Shown here in pieces: positions 42,104 to 50,696 of a stretch of 63,690 nt of DNA. The notes beneath the pieces are model-generated. The model did not search any database and was not told where the DNA came from. It worked only from the letters and a program-made list of their open reading frames with translations. Made by a program: the position numbers and the translations under genes. The DNA lies in IMG/VR virus record IMGVR_UViG_3300019756_000004, positions 1-63,690 of that record; one strand, written 5' to 3'. Numbering within the stretch: the stretch's first letter is position 1; each line of letters opens with the position of its first letter. This DNA comes from a virus.

Positions 42104-42750
42104 ACCACCACCAACTCAATACCTTTCTCGTAGTTATGTTTTGCAACACATCCTCTCTCGTATTGAATCGTAGTGAACGAGTCATCTGCCTTTGCAACCC
42201 ATGGATAACACTCTTGCAACCAAGGGAAGTTTAAAACGTTCAGGTAGATATCAGTAGGACGTGAATAATGTTCGATCTTGTTCAGTAACTCTTGTGCACC
42301 TTTTGGTTTTACGATGTACGCATGTGCACCCTTGAAATAGTCTGCCTGCGTCAAAGGATTGACACCAAGAGTCATAGGGGTGTTGTACTTACCGTAACTG
42401 GGTTGTCCGATTGTAAGACACCTATCAAATGACAGGGGTGGAAGACGATCAAAGAAAACAGTATCATGTTCAAGGATCATCACATTCTCGTTGTTCTGAA
42501 CACTATAGTTCCAAAGGGATTTGTGCGATAGGAAACACGCTAGCGCATTGTCTGCTCTAGAGTATTGACTCTCAAACATGTGACGTTGTAGTTTGGCGTT
42601 ATCACACTGCAGTGCGAAATCCGAATCTCTGGGTGTAGTCGCTTTCCATTTATCTACGTGAATTCCGTACCTCTTCGCAGAAGTGATACACCTGTCTGCC
42701 GCACGTTGAGAAAGATCGTTGTCAAAAATAGTAATTACAAAACTTTTCAT
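42100..42750 (-). CDS. Glycosyltransferase family 25-like
   Basis: 216 residues. The GT25 (LPS galactosyltransferase) layout is visible: MKSFVITIFDNDLSQRAADR at the start, ALACFLSHKSLWNYSVQNNE, MILEHDTVFFDRL with the acidic motif at the end of the strand, and GAHAYIVKPKGAQELL. GT25 enzymes usually add sugar to LPS or protein. The start overlaps the next gene by one base, showing a tightly coupled cluster. Confidence 0.75.
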   Translation of the reverse strand: MKSFVITIFDNDLSQRAADRCITSAKRYGIHVDKWKATTPRDSDFALQCDNAKLQRHMFESQYSRADNALACFLSHKSLWNYSVQNNENVMILEHDTVFFDRLPPLSFDRCLTIGQPSYGKYNTPMTLGVNPLTQADYFKGAHAYIVKPKGAQELLNKIEHYSRPTDIYLNVLNFPWLQECYPWVAKADDSFTTIQYERGCVAKHNYEKGIELVVV

Positions 42751-43457
42751 TATGTCGTTGTTGTGGATTCGTCTCCACTAACCCTCGTGTAGTATGGGTG
42801 TATTACCCTAAGCCATGGGAACAGTTCCCGACACATGTATGCGTCATTAGGAAACATTCCATAATCTCTAACTCTATCTAGTAGTTCTTTAGCACCCGCA
42901 GGTTCGATGTAGTACGCAGAGTTACCCGCAAGTCCTTGTGGTACAGGATCCTCTCCTGCTTCAACTACTCTTGGTACTGGTTGAATACCACCCAACATTT
43001 GACTATGATATTGGTATGATCTTCGAGTCGCACCACGTGGATCATTCAGTCCTATGACTTTATGTCCCTTAAACGTCTCTAGGTCATCATCGGGTCTACG
43101 AATAAACCTTGCATCTGCTTCACATACGATTCTAGGTTCGCCCTTAGTAACACAGTCATCCCACTGCAACATGTGACTGAGTGAACATGCAACCTTTTTC
43201 TTTTGGTCTGCAGCCCTGTATGCGAACTTGTATAGTCCTGTTTGTAAATCAAGACCGTTCTGATCTTCGGACACCGGCCAGTTCCATCTGAAATTTGACC
43301 GATTGAAGTATTTGAATTCCATCATCGATGAGTCAATGGTATCTGGTACAACCGCATCAACTACAACAGGTGTCAGTCCACTCTTAACGGCGAACAGACT
43401 ATTGATTAGAAATTTTTCAGTTTGGATCTTAGGGATCCTTATGATGTAGACATTCAT
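42750..43457 (-). CDS. Glycosyltransferase family 25-like (second copy)
   Basis: 235 residues from the ATG at 43457, which overlaps the upstream stop (ATGA); an upstream alternative start at 43535 would read 81 nt into the neighbour. KVACSLSHMLQWDDCVTKGE, RIVCEADARFIRRPDD, GNSAYYIEPAGAKELLDRVR and DAYMCRELFPWL match the GT25 pattern. It is a diverged relative of the adjacent GT25-like gene. Acceptor unknown. Confidence 0.7.
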   Translation of the reverse strand: MNVYIIRIPKIQTEKFLINSLFAVKSGLTPVVVDAVVPDTIDSSMMEFKYFNRSNFRWNWPVSEDQNGLDLQTGLYKFAYRAADQKKKVACSLSHMLQWDDCVTKGEPRIVCEADARFIRRPDDDLETFKGHKVIGLNDPRGATRRSYQYHSQMLGGIQPVPRVVEAGEDPVPQGLAGNSAYYIEPAGAKELLDRVRDYGMFPNDAYMCRELFPWLRVIHPYYTRVSGDESTTTT

Positions 43458-44245
43458 ATAGACTTGAATAGTTCCTCTACGTTCTCGCCTTGTTCTGGTA
43501 ACAAGTCTTTCAAAAAGAAGTGCACGAAGTGACACTCTTCAATTTTAGTATTCGCACCGTACAGACCATTCCATTTCCAGTCCATATGTTGTACAGGTAC
43601 GTCATACTTCTTGAGGAAGTAGTTCAATAAAGTCTGATCAGTAGACCACTTCCATGCACCAATACCATCCACAAAGTCCTTGAACTCCATGCGGTTAATA
43701 AATGCTTTTGCAGTATCGTCTTTCAGATACGGTTTGAAGTTTTGACAGTTGATAACCATCATTCCCATGTTCGCAAACTCAAACCCAAGATTAGTGGGAC
43801 TGAAGTCTGTCTGGTTCGAGTGAAGTTGTCCATACTGCATACGAGAGTAGGTGACTATCTTCTGTTGGTACGCAGGAGTAATGGGCATCTCCCTTTCGTA
43901 CACACACCCAAACGCAACGTCTGGATCGATTGCATCAAAGATGTTAGGTGCATCCGGACGAATGTAGATATCCGCATCGATGATTGCGATCTGATCAAAC
44001 TCATCTAGTAAATTGAACGCATTCTCTTTCTCGTAGATAGGGAGAAACCCACCATGCTTCATCCAACTATCCGTTGAACGATTGCTAGTGAAAGGATCGG
44101 GTTTGATCTTGAGAATCCCGTTGCGTTGTACATGTTGCTTCAAGTTGTGCTTCTTAGAATAGTCGCACACACTATCGATGCACTTCTTGTACAATTTACT
44201 GTCGCCCTGTCTACCCAGAGCGACCTGATATATTAATCGTCGCAT
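43454..44245 (-). CDS. GT-A glycosyltransferase (GT8-like)
   Basis: 263 residues. KHGGFLPIYEKENAFNLLDE leads to FDQIAIIDADIYIRPDAPNI, with a DAD metal-binding motif, then GFEFANMGMMVINCQ and STDQTLLNYFLKKYDV and WKWNGLYG, an order typical of GT-A transferases of the GT8 type. It is the first of four overlapping GT genes. The acceptor is not evident. Confidence 0.75.
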   Translation of the reverse strand: MRRLIYQVALGRQGDSKLYKKCIDSVCDYSKKHNLKQHVQRNGILKIKPDPFTSNRSTDSWMKHGGFLPIYEKENAFNLLDEFDQIAIIDADIYIRPDAPNIFDAIDPDVAFGCVYEREMPITPAYQQKIVTYSRMQYGQLHSNQTDFSPTNLGFEFANMGMMVINCQNFKPYLKDDTAKAFINRMEFKDFVDGIGAWKWSTDQTLLNYFLKKYDVPVQHMDWKWNGLYGANTKIEECHFVHFFLKDLLPEQGENVEELFKSI

Positions 44246-44475
44246 TAGTGGATCTTTTCTATCTGATAGTCAAATGGGGCAACAGTCTTGATTTCAAAAC
44301 TATTACCGTCCGTCTTCACTCCAACTAAGTGAGTGGGTTTCTTCGTGGTGATCTTCTTCAGATGATAGACACGCTTGGTTGTCTTAGGATCAAACTGCGT
44401 TCCACCCTTGTACCAAACGGTTACCACAAACTCTTCAGTGAACCAGTCCAACCATAACTTGCGTAACCAACCCAT
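44245..44475 (-). CDS. Small beta-rich protein of unknown function
   Basis: 76 residues. The start is aromatic and basic (MGWLRKLWLDWFTEEF), followed by beta-type sequence VVTVWYKGGTQFDPKTTKRV and THLVGVKTDGNSFEIKTVAP. The GAGGA site of the preceding mini-ORF region precedes it. Its stop overlaps the GT gene start by one base. No family recognised. Confidence 0.6.
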   Translation of the reverse strand: MGWLRKLWLDWFTEEFVVTVWYKGGTQFDPKTTKRVYHLKKITTKKPTHLVGVKTDGNSFEIKTVAPFDYQIEKIH

Positions 44476-44478
44476 GAT

Positions 44479-44565
44479 TCAGTCCTCTGAAGTTAATGCA
44501 ACATACATCATTGTAATTGCTGCACATACAGATACCACTAAAATACCAGCTAAAACAGTTTCCAT
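44479..44565 (-). CDS. Tiny membrane peptide (28 residues)
   Basis: ATG at 44565 with AGGAG 7 nt upstream, 1 nt after the bS21 stop; TGA at 44479. Almost the whole peptide is one hydrophobic helix (VLAGILVVSVCAAITMMYVA). Short phage membrane peptides of this type exist, but coding status rests only on the ribosome-binding site and tight spacing. Confidence 0.5.
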   Translation of the reverse strand: METVLAGILVVSVCAAITMMYVALTSED

Positions 44566-44566
44566 G

Positions 44567-44812
44567 TTATCTCCTACTATATTTACTTCTACCCTCGTTC
44601 AGTAGTTTGAACTTGGATAGTTTCTTCTTTCTCTTTAATTTAGCGTTTGCAGTATTCTTGATTTCGTTCGGTTTGACATGGAACTGTCTCTTCCTACACT
44701 CTGTCACGACTCCCGCTCTATTTACTGCACGAGACCATCTTCTTAACATCTTGTCAAACGATTCCTCGTACTTCCCTTTATATCCAACTCTTTTTGGTTC
44801 TACTCTTGGCAT
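44567..44812 (-). CDS. rpsU: Ribosomal protein bS21 homologue
   Basis: 81 residues. ESFDKMLRRWSRAVNRAGVV, then RKRQFHVKPNEIKN and a Lys/Arg-rich tail align with bacterial bS21 (E. coli: [33 protein letters not shown]). bS21 sits at the 30S platform near the Shine-Dalgarno helix and assists initiation. Phage bS21 genes have been reported from marine phages. It differs in an N-terminal extension of about 8 residues and a longer basic C-terminus. A sigma70-like promoter lies about 90 nt upstream inside the radical-SAM gene. It could replace host bS21 and bias initiation towards phage mRNA; that is inference. Confidence 0.82.
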   Translation of the reverse strand: MPRVEPKRVGYKGKYEESFDKMLRRWSRAVNRAGVVTECRKRQFHVKPNEIKNTANAKLKRKKKLSKFKLLNEGRSKYSRR

Positions 44813-44823
44813 GTTCCTCCTAG

Positions 44824-45825
44824 TTAAAGTGCATTAATATCTCTATAATCATTGAGATCGAACGCAGTGCCGATCATCTTATGGAGATCTCTATTATGAT
44901 TAGTATACACTAAAACTTCGGGATCGTCAAGCAAAAAGTCACAACTTTTACAATAATCTGGATAATTCTTAGTTCTGTGTCCCTCTCTTAGTGCAGAGTA
45001 TTCAGGGCCACGAATGATTTCTTCTATGGTATTGACTGACGTATGACCAAGTACAGCTTCTTCATCACGCCCCAAGACTTGACAACAAGGATGAACAGCA
45101 CCACGGTGACCGTCCATTCCGCCAGCACGTATAACAACGTCTGGACTAAAAGGTCTTCCACAAGTTTTTACCTCTCCCTTTCTGGCGTTCTTGCCGATAT
45201 CCCATGCACCAGACCAGTTATGCATTTTCCATATCTCAGTCTTAACACCTAGTTCCTCGACCAACGCTTTGTATTGTTCTAATTCTTCTTCTATATTATT
45301 GTTATCAGTTATGAGATGATACGTCTCTACAACACAATCAGATCCAGACTCCTTGACATACGCAACCATCTCTTCGATGTTCTTCTTGATCAAATGATAG
45401 TTACTACCTCTTGTGTTGTGCATCCATTTGTCATAGAGTTCTGGGGTGGGGCCAATGAAAGAGAATCTAAAAAAGTCTAGTCCTGCATCAACACAATCTC
45501 TCATGAACTGACCCTGCATCTTGAATCCGTTCGAGAAGATGACCGCCTGTGCATTGTACTTCTTTACGATCTTGATGTATTCGGGTAGGTTACGATTGAT
45601 CGTTGCCTCACCAGAACCATCTAGGTTAACTACTCGCAGTCCGTGTTGTGCACAGTCTGCAACGTTATCCTCGAAGTCCAATAGGTTCATCTTACCTATA
45701 AAGTTCTTGTGTCTTCCTCCAGTTCGTTTGTCCTGTGGACACATTGTACAATCGAAATTACATCCCCCTTGTATTTCGATAACTGCTCTATCTATCTTGA
45801 TAGAATTGTCTACACCTTTGCTCAT
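44824..45825 (-). CDS. Radical SAM enzyme with SPASM-like C-terminus
   Basis: 333 residues. The [4Fe-4S] motif CNFDCTMC lies near residue 22-29 in the context VIEIQGGCNFDCTMCPQ. Downstream LDGSGEATINRNLPEYIKIV is the GGE-type SAM motif. The C-terminal region has several Cys (CGRPFSPD, HPCCQVLG, CKSCDFLL), as in SPASM/Twitch auxiliary-cluster domains. Members act on peptides, sugars or nucleosides; substrate unknown here. It overlaps the upstream GT-B-like gene by 38 nt. Its 3' end holds a putative promoter for bS21. Confidence 0.82.
   Translation of the reverse strand: MSKGVDNSIKIDRAVIEIQGGCNFDCTMCPQDKRTGGRHKNFIGKMNLLDFEDNVADCAQHGLRVVNLDGSGEATINRNLPEYIKIVKKYNAQAVIFSNGFKMQGQFMRDCVDAGLDFFRFSFIGPTPELYDKWMHNTRGSNYHLIKKNIEEMVAYVKESGSDCVVETYHLITDNNNIEEELEQYKALVEELGVKTEIWKMHNWSGAWDIGKNARKGEVKTCGRPFSPDVVIRAGGMDGHRGAVHPCCQVLGRDEEAVLGHTSVNTIEEIIRGPEYSALREGHRTKNYPDYCKSCDFLLDDPEVLVYTNHNRDLHKMIGTAFDLNDYRDINAL
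44902..44930 (-). promoter_or_regulatory. Putative sigma70 promoter for bS21
   Basis: Minus strand: TTGACG (44925-44930), 17-nt spacer, TATACT (44902-44907), inside the 3' end of the radical-SAM gene and 90 nt before the bS21 ATG. One mismatch at each box relative to consensus. Confidence 0.55.
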
Positions 45826-46651
45826 ATTCTATTGCTCGTTTTTTACTTGAACCTAACATCTCAGATAGGTTGTTCATCCAGTAATATATATTACGTGGGT
45901 TATCCTCTTCTGCGTCAGTCTTAACGCAGTGTGGTGTATGGTAATTAGTAATACCCTCAGTACTCAAAATCACCATCGGTGTTTGAAAGTTACGGGCAAT
46001 GTAATGCCACATACCATCATAACACACTACTTGTCTACACGTTGATATGTGATAGAACGCTTCTGATATAGGTGTTCTATATGTCAGTTCAACGGTATAT
46101 AATCCTGCCTGACGCATTAAGCTTATTATATCATCCCATTGCTCATGTGTCAAGACCCTTTTCCAAGTTCTTGGTTGTTCTGCATTGAAGGTAGGTCTCC
46201 AGACTACTACCTTTCTTTTGTCTATTACTCTAGGGACATCTCGAAAGATCCAGTCGGGGAATGGTGCGTTACCACCCTCTCTATCGTCGTATACCCCTGA
46301 CTGAAAAAAGAATCTATTTTTATGACCACGATTGATTGCTGCTATACGTAAGGTTCCATCATCTTCTCTTACGAAGTCATCTGCAAATTTCCAATCACTG
46401 TATCGTGTAGTTTGTCCATATACATGCCTCACCTGAACATCATCTTTTCTATAATAGAAATTGTGCATGTACTCCAATCGTTCTATGATTGTTTCCGGAT
46501 CTTCGAAGTGGTGTAGGTGATGCTCGTCGTGTTCCCAGTGAAACTCCAGTACTACTTTCTTCTTGTATTCATAACAATAGTTATGGACACAGTTAAGTGC
46601 CCACATGAAGTCACCTACACCAGGCGTACCTCTCCAAGTTACATATTCCAT
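45788..46651 (-). CDS. GT-B/heptosyltransferase-like protein
   Basis: 287 residues. The N-terminus TWRGTPGVGDFMWALNCVHN has the GxGD loop of GT9-like enzymes. KVVVWRPTFN is the strand leading into the second Rossmann domain, and VVCYDGMWHYIARNFQTPMV resembles the D-S/G-x-x-x-H-x-A element where heptosyltransferases bind the nucleotide sugar. It is rich in His and aromatic residues. The role as a glycosyltransferase is inferred; the acceptor is unknown. Confidence 0.6.
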   Translation of the reverse strand: MEYVTWRGTPGVGDFMWALNCVHNYCYEYKKKVVLEFHWEHDEHHLHHFEDPETIIERLEYMHNFYYRKDDVQVRHVYGQTTRYSDWKFADDFVREDDGTLRIAAINRGHKNRFFFQSGVYDDREGGNAPFPDWIFRDVPRVIDKRKVVVWRPTFNAEQPRTWKRVLTHEQWDDIISLMRQAGLYTVELTYRTPISEAFYHISTCRQVVCYDGMWHYIARNFQTPMVILSTEGITNYHTPHCVKTDAEEDNPRNIYYWMNNLSEMLGSSKKRAIEYEQRCRQFYQDR

Positions 46652-46659
46652 TCATCACC

Positions 46660-47130
46660 TTATACACTGGTTATCAACACTACGGTTCCTCCGATAATAA
46701 ACGCAGAAATTACCACCGCCGCCAGTATTGCAATACCATCTTCAAATGCCGCTTTACGATCCGCAGCTTCTTTTGCCGCTTGGATCCTCCGTTGACGTAT
46801 CACACGTCTCTCTTTCATCATCTCATCGTAGAAGTCTGATTGTCCGGTATAGATTAAGAAATCCTTGAGTTCCTGTTCCATTTGTGCAATTTTACGTCGA
46901 GCAGCAGTCACTTGTAGTGCTTCTGCTTCGACACTGTTACCGGCAAACAACTTCTTTACTCTTGAGTGTGTTGCACCTTTTATCGCTTCCTCAGATATCT
47001 GCTCTTTTGCGTCAAAGAATCGGGCGAAATAGTTATATAGGTCTTCTGCTTCTCGACCTGACTCTACCGCCCTTTTAATCATGTTAAATGCAGATCCGGC
47101 AAGCGACAATGCCGCTCCGATCTCTACCAT
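46660..47130 (-). CDS. Membrane-anchored helical protein of unknown function
   Basis: 156 residues. Ala-rich N-terminus (IGAALSLAGSAFNMIKRAVE), long charged helices with many Arg/Lys/Glu, and a C-terminal hydrophobic segment ILAAVVISAFIIGGTVVLIT that should cross the membrane. I recall similar proteins in marine phages next to the holin-like gene that follows here. No catalytic motif; a lysis or envelope role is possible from context. Confidence 0.65.
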   Translation of the reverse strand: MVEIGAALSLAGSAFNMIKRAVESGREAEDLYNYFARFFDAKEQISEEAIKGATHSRVKKLFAGNSVEAEALQVTAARRKIAQMEQELKDFLIYTGQSDFYDEMMKERRVIRQRRIQAAKEAADRKAAFEDGIAILAAVVISAFIIGGTVVLITSV

Positions 47131-47140
47131 GATTATTTAC

Positions 47141-47470
47141 CTACTTTTTACCTGACCATGCTTGAGCACCAAAGAACGCTGCTACGATACCTGCAACTGC
47201 AATGAAGTAAACTCCTGCCATGTCACCCAGTATGTCTGCCGCTTTCTCTAGACCTGTTAAATTTGCACTCACCACGAGTACGGGATACAATAACATACCC
47301 CACAGCGAGAACCATGCCATGGAACGCTGTGCGTCACGCATTGCATCTGCGTCTTCGAGTTCTTTACGTTTAAACTCCAAGTACATCGCCTCTTCTTCTT
47401 TAGAGACTTTACCGTCTCCGTTTGTGTCAGCAGGGTGGTGTCCCGCTGCCTTGATCTCTTCTTCTGACAT
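47141..47470 (-). CDS. Holin candidate with N-terminal EF-hand
   Basis: 109 residues. Residues 15-26 (DTNGDGKVSKEE) are a complete EF-hand calcium loop. Then a charged amphipathic helix, followed by two hydrophobic segments, SLWGMLLYPVLVVSANLTG and GVYFIAVAGIVAAFFGA, with a short Lys-containing C-terminus. Two membrane helices, small size and lysis-region context make a holin plausible; I recall similar two-helix proteins annotated as holins in marine phages. The calcium loop at the N-terminus is unusual for a holin. An ion channel-like or non-lytic role remains possible. Confidence 0.6.
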   Translation of the reverse strand: MSEEEIKAAGHHPADTNGDGKVSKEEEAMYLEFKRKELEDADAMRDAQRSMAWFSLWGMLLYPVLVVSANLTGLEKAADILGDMAGVYFIAVAGIVAAFFGAQAWSGKK

Positions 47471-47499
47471 ATTGAATATCCTTTGTAATTTTGATTATA

Positions 47500-48021
47500 C
47501 TATTCATTATGTAAAAGACTGCCTGACATATTCAAATTGAATCCTATAACAATTTTGTGTCCTTGGCAGTTTGGCCCTCTGTGTGGTAACATTGATGGAA
47601 AAACCACCAAGTCACCTATGTGCAAAACCATGTCTACAAACCCCATCAACTGTGTTGAGTTCTCTGGTAACCCATGAACTTGTAACACTGCAGACAAATT
47701 CGTTCCCTCATGTGTATGCCACTCAAAGTTGTTCCCCTCGTTGTACTCGGCAAACCACATACTTTCAACCTTAATCCTAGAACATTGCCATTGGTTAGCA
47801 TAGTTCGTAAGGGCAGGTTGTATTAATTTAATAGCCTCATCCCAATACGGTGGTCTATAATTAATACCTTCCTTCCATGGAAGTTTGTAATCAGAGAATT
47901 GCATGTTCGCAAATGAACAATCATGCTCTGACTTCACCTTCGTCATTTCCTTCGTCAGATGTTCCTTGAATGCAAAGAACTCTCTTGGTGGAAATGTATA
48001 ACGTTTAATAAACTGATTCAA
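47500..48021 (-). CDS. 2OG-Fe(II) oxygenase-like (cupin-fold) protein
   Basis: 173 residues. KVESMWFAEYNEGNNFEWHT, HEGTNLSAVLQV, then HIGDLVVFPSMLPHRGPNCQ and IVIGFNLNM form the double-stranded beta-helix core of putative phage 2OG oxygenases: an N-terminal HxH-x-G element, a second His in the PHRGP loop and a basic residue on the last strand. It overlaps the carbamoyltransferase by 4 nt. The same core occurs at the N-terminus of the 53924 gene. Substrate unknown; hydroxylation of nucleotides, sugars or protein is possible. Confidence 0.7.
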   Translation of the reverse strand: MNQFIKRYTFPPREFFAFKEHLTKEMTKVKSEHDCSFANMQFSDYKLPWKEGINYRPPYWDEAIKLIQPALTNYANQWQCSRIKVESMWFAEYNEGNNFEWHTHEGTNLSAVLQVHGLPENSTQLMGFVDMVLHIGDLVVFPSMLPHRGPNCQGHKIVIGFNLNMSGSLLHNE

Positions 48022-49505
48022 AATACTTTAACACCGTATTTATTTTCAAACAATTCAGCATCATGTTCGTCGTTGACCATAGGTCTTCCACGAATGTTCA
48101 AACTGGTATTTAGTAACATCGGAACCCCTGTACGTTCGTAGTATTCCTCAATTACCTTCCTAAAGACCGATTCACAGTCCTGACGGACTATTTGTACTCG
48201 TGCAGTTCCATCTACGTGAGTAACCGAATCATAGTCATGAAGTGCCTTTGACGTGTACTGCATGTACTCGTTCATTGGCCCCTCGAAGTATTTATACGCA
48301 TATTCTTCTAGAACTGCAGGTGCAAAGGGACGATATTTTTGTCTGCGTTTGATCTCATTCACAGTGTCCTGTACATCATAACGTACATCTGCGATCAGAG
48401 ATCTATTACCCAGTGCACGTGGCCCAAACTCTGCCTTACCGTTCGCTATACCACATACCCTATGTTCTAAGAGGTGATCAACTACTTCTCTTGGGTTGAT
48501 CTCTCGTTCAATGTTGTAACCCATGTAAGGTGTCCAAATCAACTGATCTTGATCGGTCAACCTTGACCAAGACAGTGCGGCAGCACCCAGAGAAGATCCT
48601 GCGTCTGTAGGTGAGATTGCAATGTGAACGTCTTCGAACAATTCGAAGAGTCTTGAATTGATAACAACATTTTGTGCACATCCACCAGAGTAGACCAGTT
48701 TCTTACCATAAAGTGATGCGGTTCTCATGATCTGCATGATGGCATATTCTGCGAACTTTTGTACCCCTGCCGCAAAGTCTTCTTTACTGTATTTCGTAAC
48801 GAAGACTTTTAACATGGAACGAAGGTTCTCATACTCCGGATTACCTTTATCGGGAAAGTCGATTTTCTGCTTCTTTTCAATACGAGGATTAATGTCACCT
48901 GTATGTTCCCACCAGTTGACTAGTTTTGACCAGATCTCTTCGGGTGCTTGACCATAGGAAGCAAGTCCCATAGTCACGTATTCGTCTTCTAGTGGACGTA
49001 AACCTAACAGACGTGTTGCGGTAGTGTACACCAACCCTACTGACTTAGGGTAGTGATATTCTTTGATGAGGTTGAAATTGTTGTCGTAGATAGTTGCGGT
49101 TTGGAATTCACCTACACCATCGATAGACACCATGACAGTCGTATCACGGTCTTTCCATGGACGGGTAAAGAATGCGGATGCACAATGACTCTTATGATGT
49201 TCATAATTGGCATCATAATAGATACTATCATAGACAGGGATCTGTTCGTGTGCGGTAATAGAATTCCCTGTGTGTAGGGGATTCTTAGTTTGATCCTTTC
49301 TATAGGTCTTCTTCCACTCTACGTTTTCGTAGAATGAGAAGTGATCATCATTAGTAGTATAATCCCAGAGATTTTCTGGAATCACCGGATCATTTTTCTT
49401 CTTAGTAAATCTCTCTGCATGAGAGGCAAACTCTATCGTACCGTCCGAATTGACAATAGATAAAGCTGCATCGTGATAGTATTCACTAAACCCAACGTAC
49501 CTCAT
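48018..49505 (-). CDS. Carbamoyltransferase, NodU/TobZ family
   Basis: 495 residues from the ATG at 49505 (GTGGAG site 7 nt upstream). Landmarks: RYVGFSEYYHDAALSIV at the start, YEHHKSHCASAFF with the metal-binding His residues, VYSGGCAQNVVINS, and the C-terminal AEFGPRALGNRSLIADV and LLNTSLNIRGRPMVND, which define both domains of NodU/TobZ O-carbamoyltransferases. These make carbamoyl-AMP and pass carbamoyl to a hydroxyl of a sugar or antibiotic; phage relatives have been linked to DNA hypermodification. The acceptor here is unknown. Its overlap with a 2OG-oxygenase-like gene suggests hydroxylation then carbamoylation, as inference. Confidence 0.88.
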   Translation of the reverse strand: MRYVGFSEYYHDAALSIVNSDGTIEFASHAERFTKKKNDPVIPENLWDYTTNDDHFSFYENVEWKKTYRKDQTKNPLHTGNSITAHEQIPVYDSIYYDANYEHHKSHCASAFFTRPWKDRDTTVMVSIDGVGEFQTATIYDNNFNLIKEYHYPKSVGLVYTTATRLLGLRPLEDEYVTMGLASYGQAPEEIWSKLVNWWEHTGDINPRIEKKQKIDFPDKGNPEYENLRSMLKVFVTKYSKEDFAAGVQKFAEYAIMQIMRTASLYGKKLVYSGGCAQNVVINSRLFELFEDVHIAISPTDAGSSLGAAALSWSRLTDQDQLIWTPYMGYNIEREINPREVVDHLLEHRVCGIANGKAEFGPRALGNRSLIADVRYDVQDTVNEIKRRQKYRPFAPAVLEEYAYKYFEGPMNEYMQYTSKALHDYDSVTHVDGTARVQIVRQDCESVFRKVIEEYYERTGVPMLLNTSLNIRGRPMVNDEHDAELFENKYGVKVF

Positions 49506-49534
49506 AAAAAACTCCACTTAGTTAGCGAAGTTAT

Positions 49535-50110
49535 TTATCCAGTAATTATCTCGTAGAGTTCTTTCCAGTTCTTGACTCTAGGGATACCGTGATCTCCTGT
49601 ATTGAAGTCGTGTGCAATCAAGTGTGAATTGAGACCCAAGTTCTTACCAACTGTTGCGTTCTCAACTTTATCTTCGATCCAGTAACAACCCGTACCTTCG
49701 TACTCTTTGAGGATCTCATCCTTGTCTGCACCAGTATCTAGGTACACATATCTCTCGAACGCAGTCTTACCGAATAACTCAGTAAGGTTCTTGCATCTTA
49801 GATACTGTGCGTACTGGTCATTACTAAGACTGGTGATTGCGTGAAACACGTAACCATGTTCCTCATGAAGTTTTTTAATATACTTCATTGCGTCTCTGAG
49901 AGGTGGTATCTTTCTGATCCACGCACTCTCGTTGAACAATCTTACTAGTCTTTTTGCATAGGGTCTCTCTAACCCGTACTGGTCTGCGACATCATAGACA
50001 GTATCATCTACAATCTCGAAACCTTGTCTGTGCATCCACCCTCTCCAAGAGTGTTGCCAGTCTAGGACTACACCATCGCAGTCCGTAAGTATTACTTTTT
50101 CTTTCATCAT
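49535..50110 (-). CDS. HAD-family phosphatase (5'-nucleotidase-like)
   Basis: 191 residues. Motif I is VILTDCDGVVLDWQHSW, motif II HAITSLSND, and motif III/IV GTGCYWIEDKVENATVG, the layout of HAD phosphatases; the DCDGVVLDW form is common to phage nucleotidase-like genes. It may dephosphorylate nucleotides or sugar phosphates. It overlaps the 50107 gene by 4 nt. Confidence 0.75.
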   Translation of the reverse strand: MMKEKVILTDCDGVVLDWQHSWRGWMHRQGFEIVDDTVYDVADQYGLERPYAKRLVRLFNESAWIRKIPPLRDAMKYIKKLHEEHGYVFHAITSLSNDQYAQYLRCKNLTELFGKTAFERYVYLDTGADKDEILKEYEGTGCYWIEDKVENATVGKNLGLNSHLIAHDFNTGDHGIPRVKNWKELYEIITG

Positions 50111-50319
50111 ATAGGTAATTCCATTTGTTTAGTATAACCTGCAATGGTGTCAGAGATGTTCTTCAGAACAATCTCTTTCTGTGCATCCCCTGCAAGTGCC
50201 CAATCTAGTTGGGTCTTCAAAACTCCATAACAGTACGCATAGTTCTTCGTACCGTTACCTTCCAACGAATGAGTCTTTGACTCTTCTTCAATTATTTCAA
50301 AATACTGATCTAAGCACAT
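50107..50319 (-). CDS. Small helical protein of unknown function
   Basis: 70 residues (MCLDQYFEIIEEESKTHSLE, then YCYGVLKTQLDWALAG and IVLKNISDTIAGYT). Predicted helical with conserved-looking Tyr/Cys residues. It lies between two early genes with short overlaps (4 and 10 nt), so it is very likely translated. No family recognised. Confidence 0.6.
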   Translation of the reverse strand: MCLDQYFEIIEEESKTHSLEGNGTKNYAYCYGVLKTQLDWALAGDAQKEIVLKNISDTIAGYTKQMELPI

Positions 50320-50696
50320 AACGTCAATCCTGCATCAAGTTTCTCTGCAATCTCTATGATTGCTTTGGTGTGTTCCTCTCTGTAAGCAACCCATTCATGG
50401 TACTGACCAATCGGGTATTTTGCAGGAGGGGTTATTCCAGTAACATCGTTACTAGTCTCAAACTCTTCATAGTTTGAATACGGGTAGATGGCAAAGGTAT
50501 CTGCCTTATCCTTGTGAACAAAGTCTTTAGGTCTGTCGTAACCAACCTTACTGTTTCCTCTGTACCTGACAGTGAACAATCTAGTCCTCATTAGTTCTTG
50601 GACTTTAGGGTGGTTTCTGTATTCCATTGGAATACCCTTGTAGAGACCTGACTCATAGTCGGGACATCTATAATCTTCTAATATCAAATTTTTCAT
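50310..50696 (-). CDS. Early protein of unknown function
   Basis: 128 residues from the ATG at 50696, which has GAGG 8 nt upstream and lies in the shared early leader; the 50717 start would precede the ribosome-binding site. Sequence features: LEDYRCPDYESGLYKGIPME and FTVRYRGNSKVGYDRPKDFV, then TPPAKYPIGQYHEWVAYREE. Rich in Tyr and Pro. No domain recognised. First gene behind the promoter at 50728. Confidence 0.65.
   Translation of the reverse strand: MKNLILEDYRCPDYESGLYKGIPMEYRNHPKVQELMRTRLFTVRYRGNSKVGYDRPKDFVHKDKADTFAIYPYSNYEEFETSNDVTGITPPAKYPIGQYHEWVAYREEHTKAIIEIAEKLDAGLTLCA

Noticed and set aside
48289-48296. Exact TATAAATA on the minus strand inside the carbamoyltransferase gene
   Set aside because: The next start (48021) is about 270 nt away; too weak to call without transcript data.
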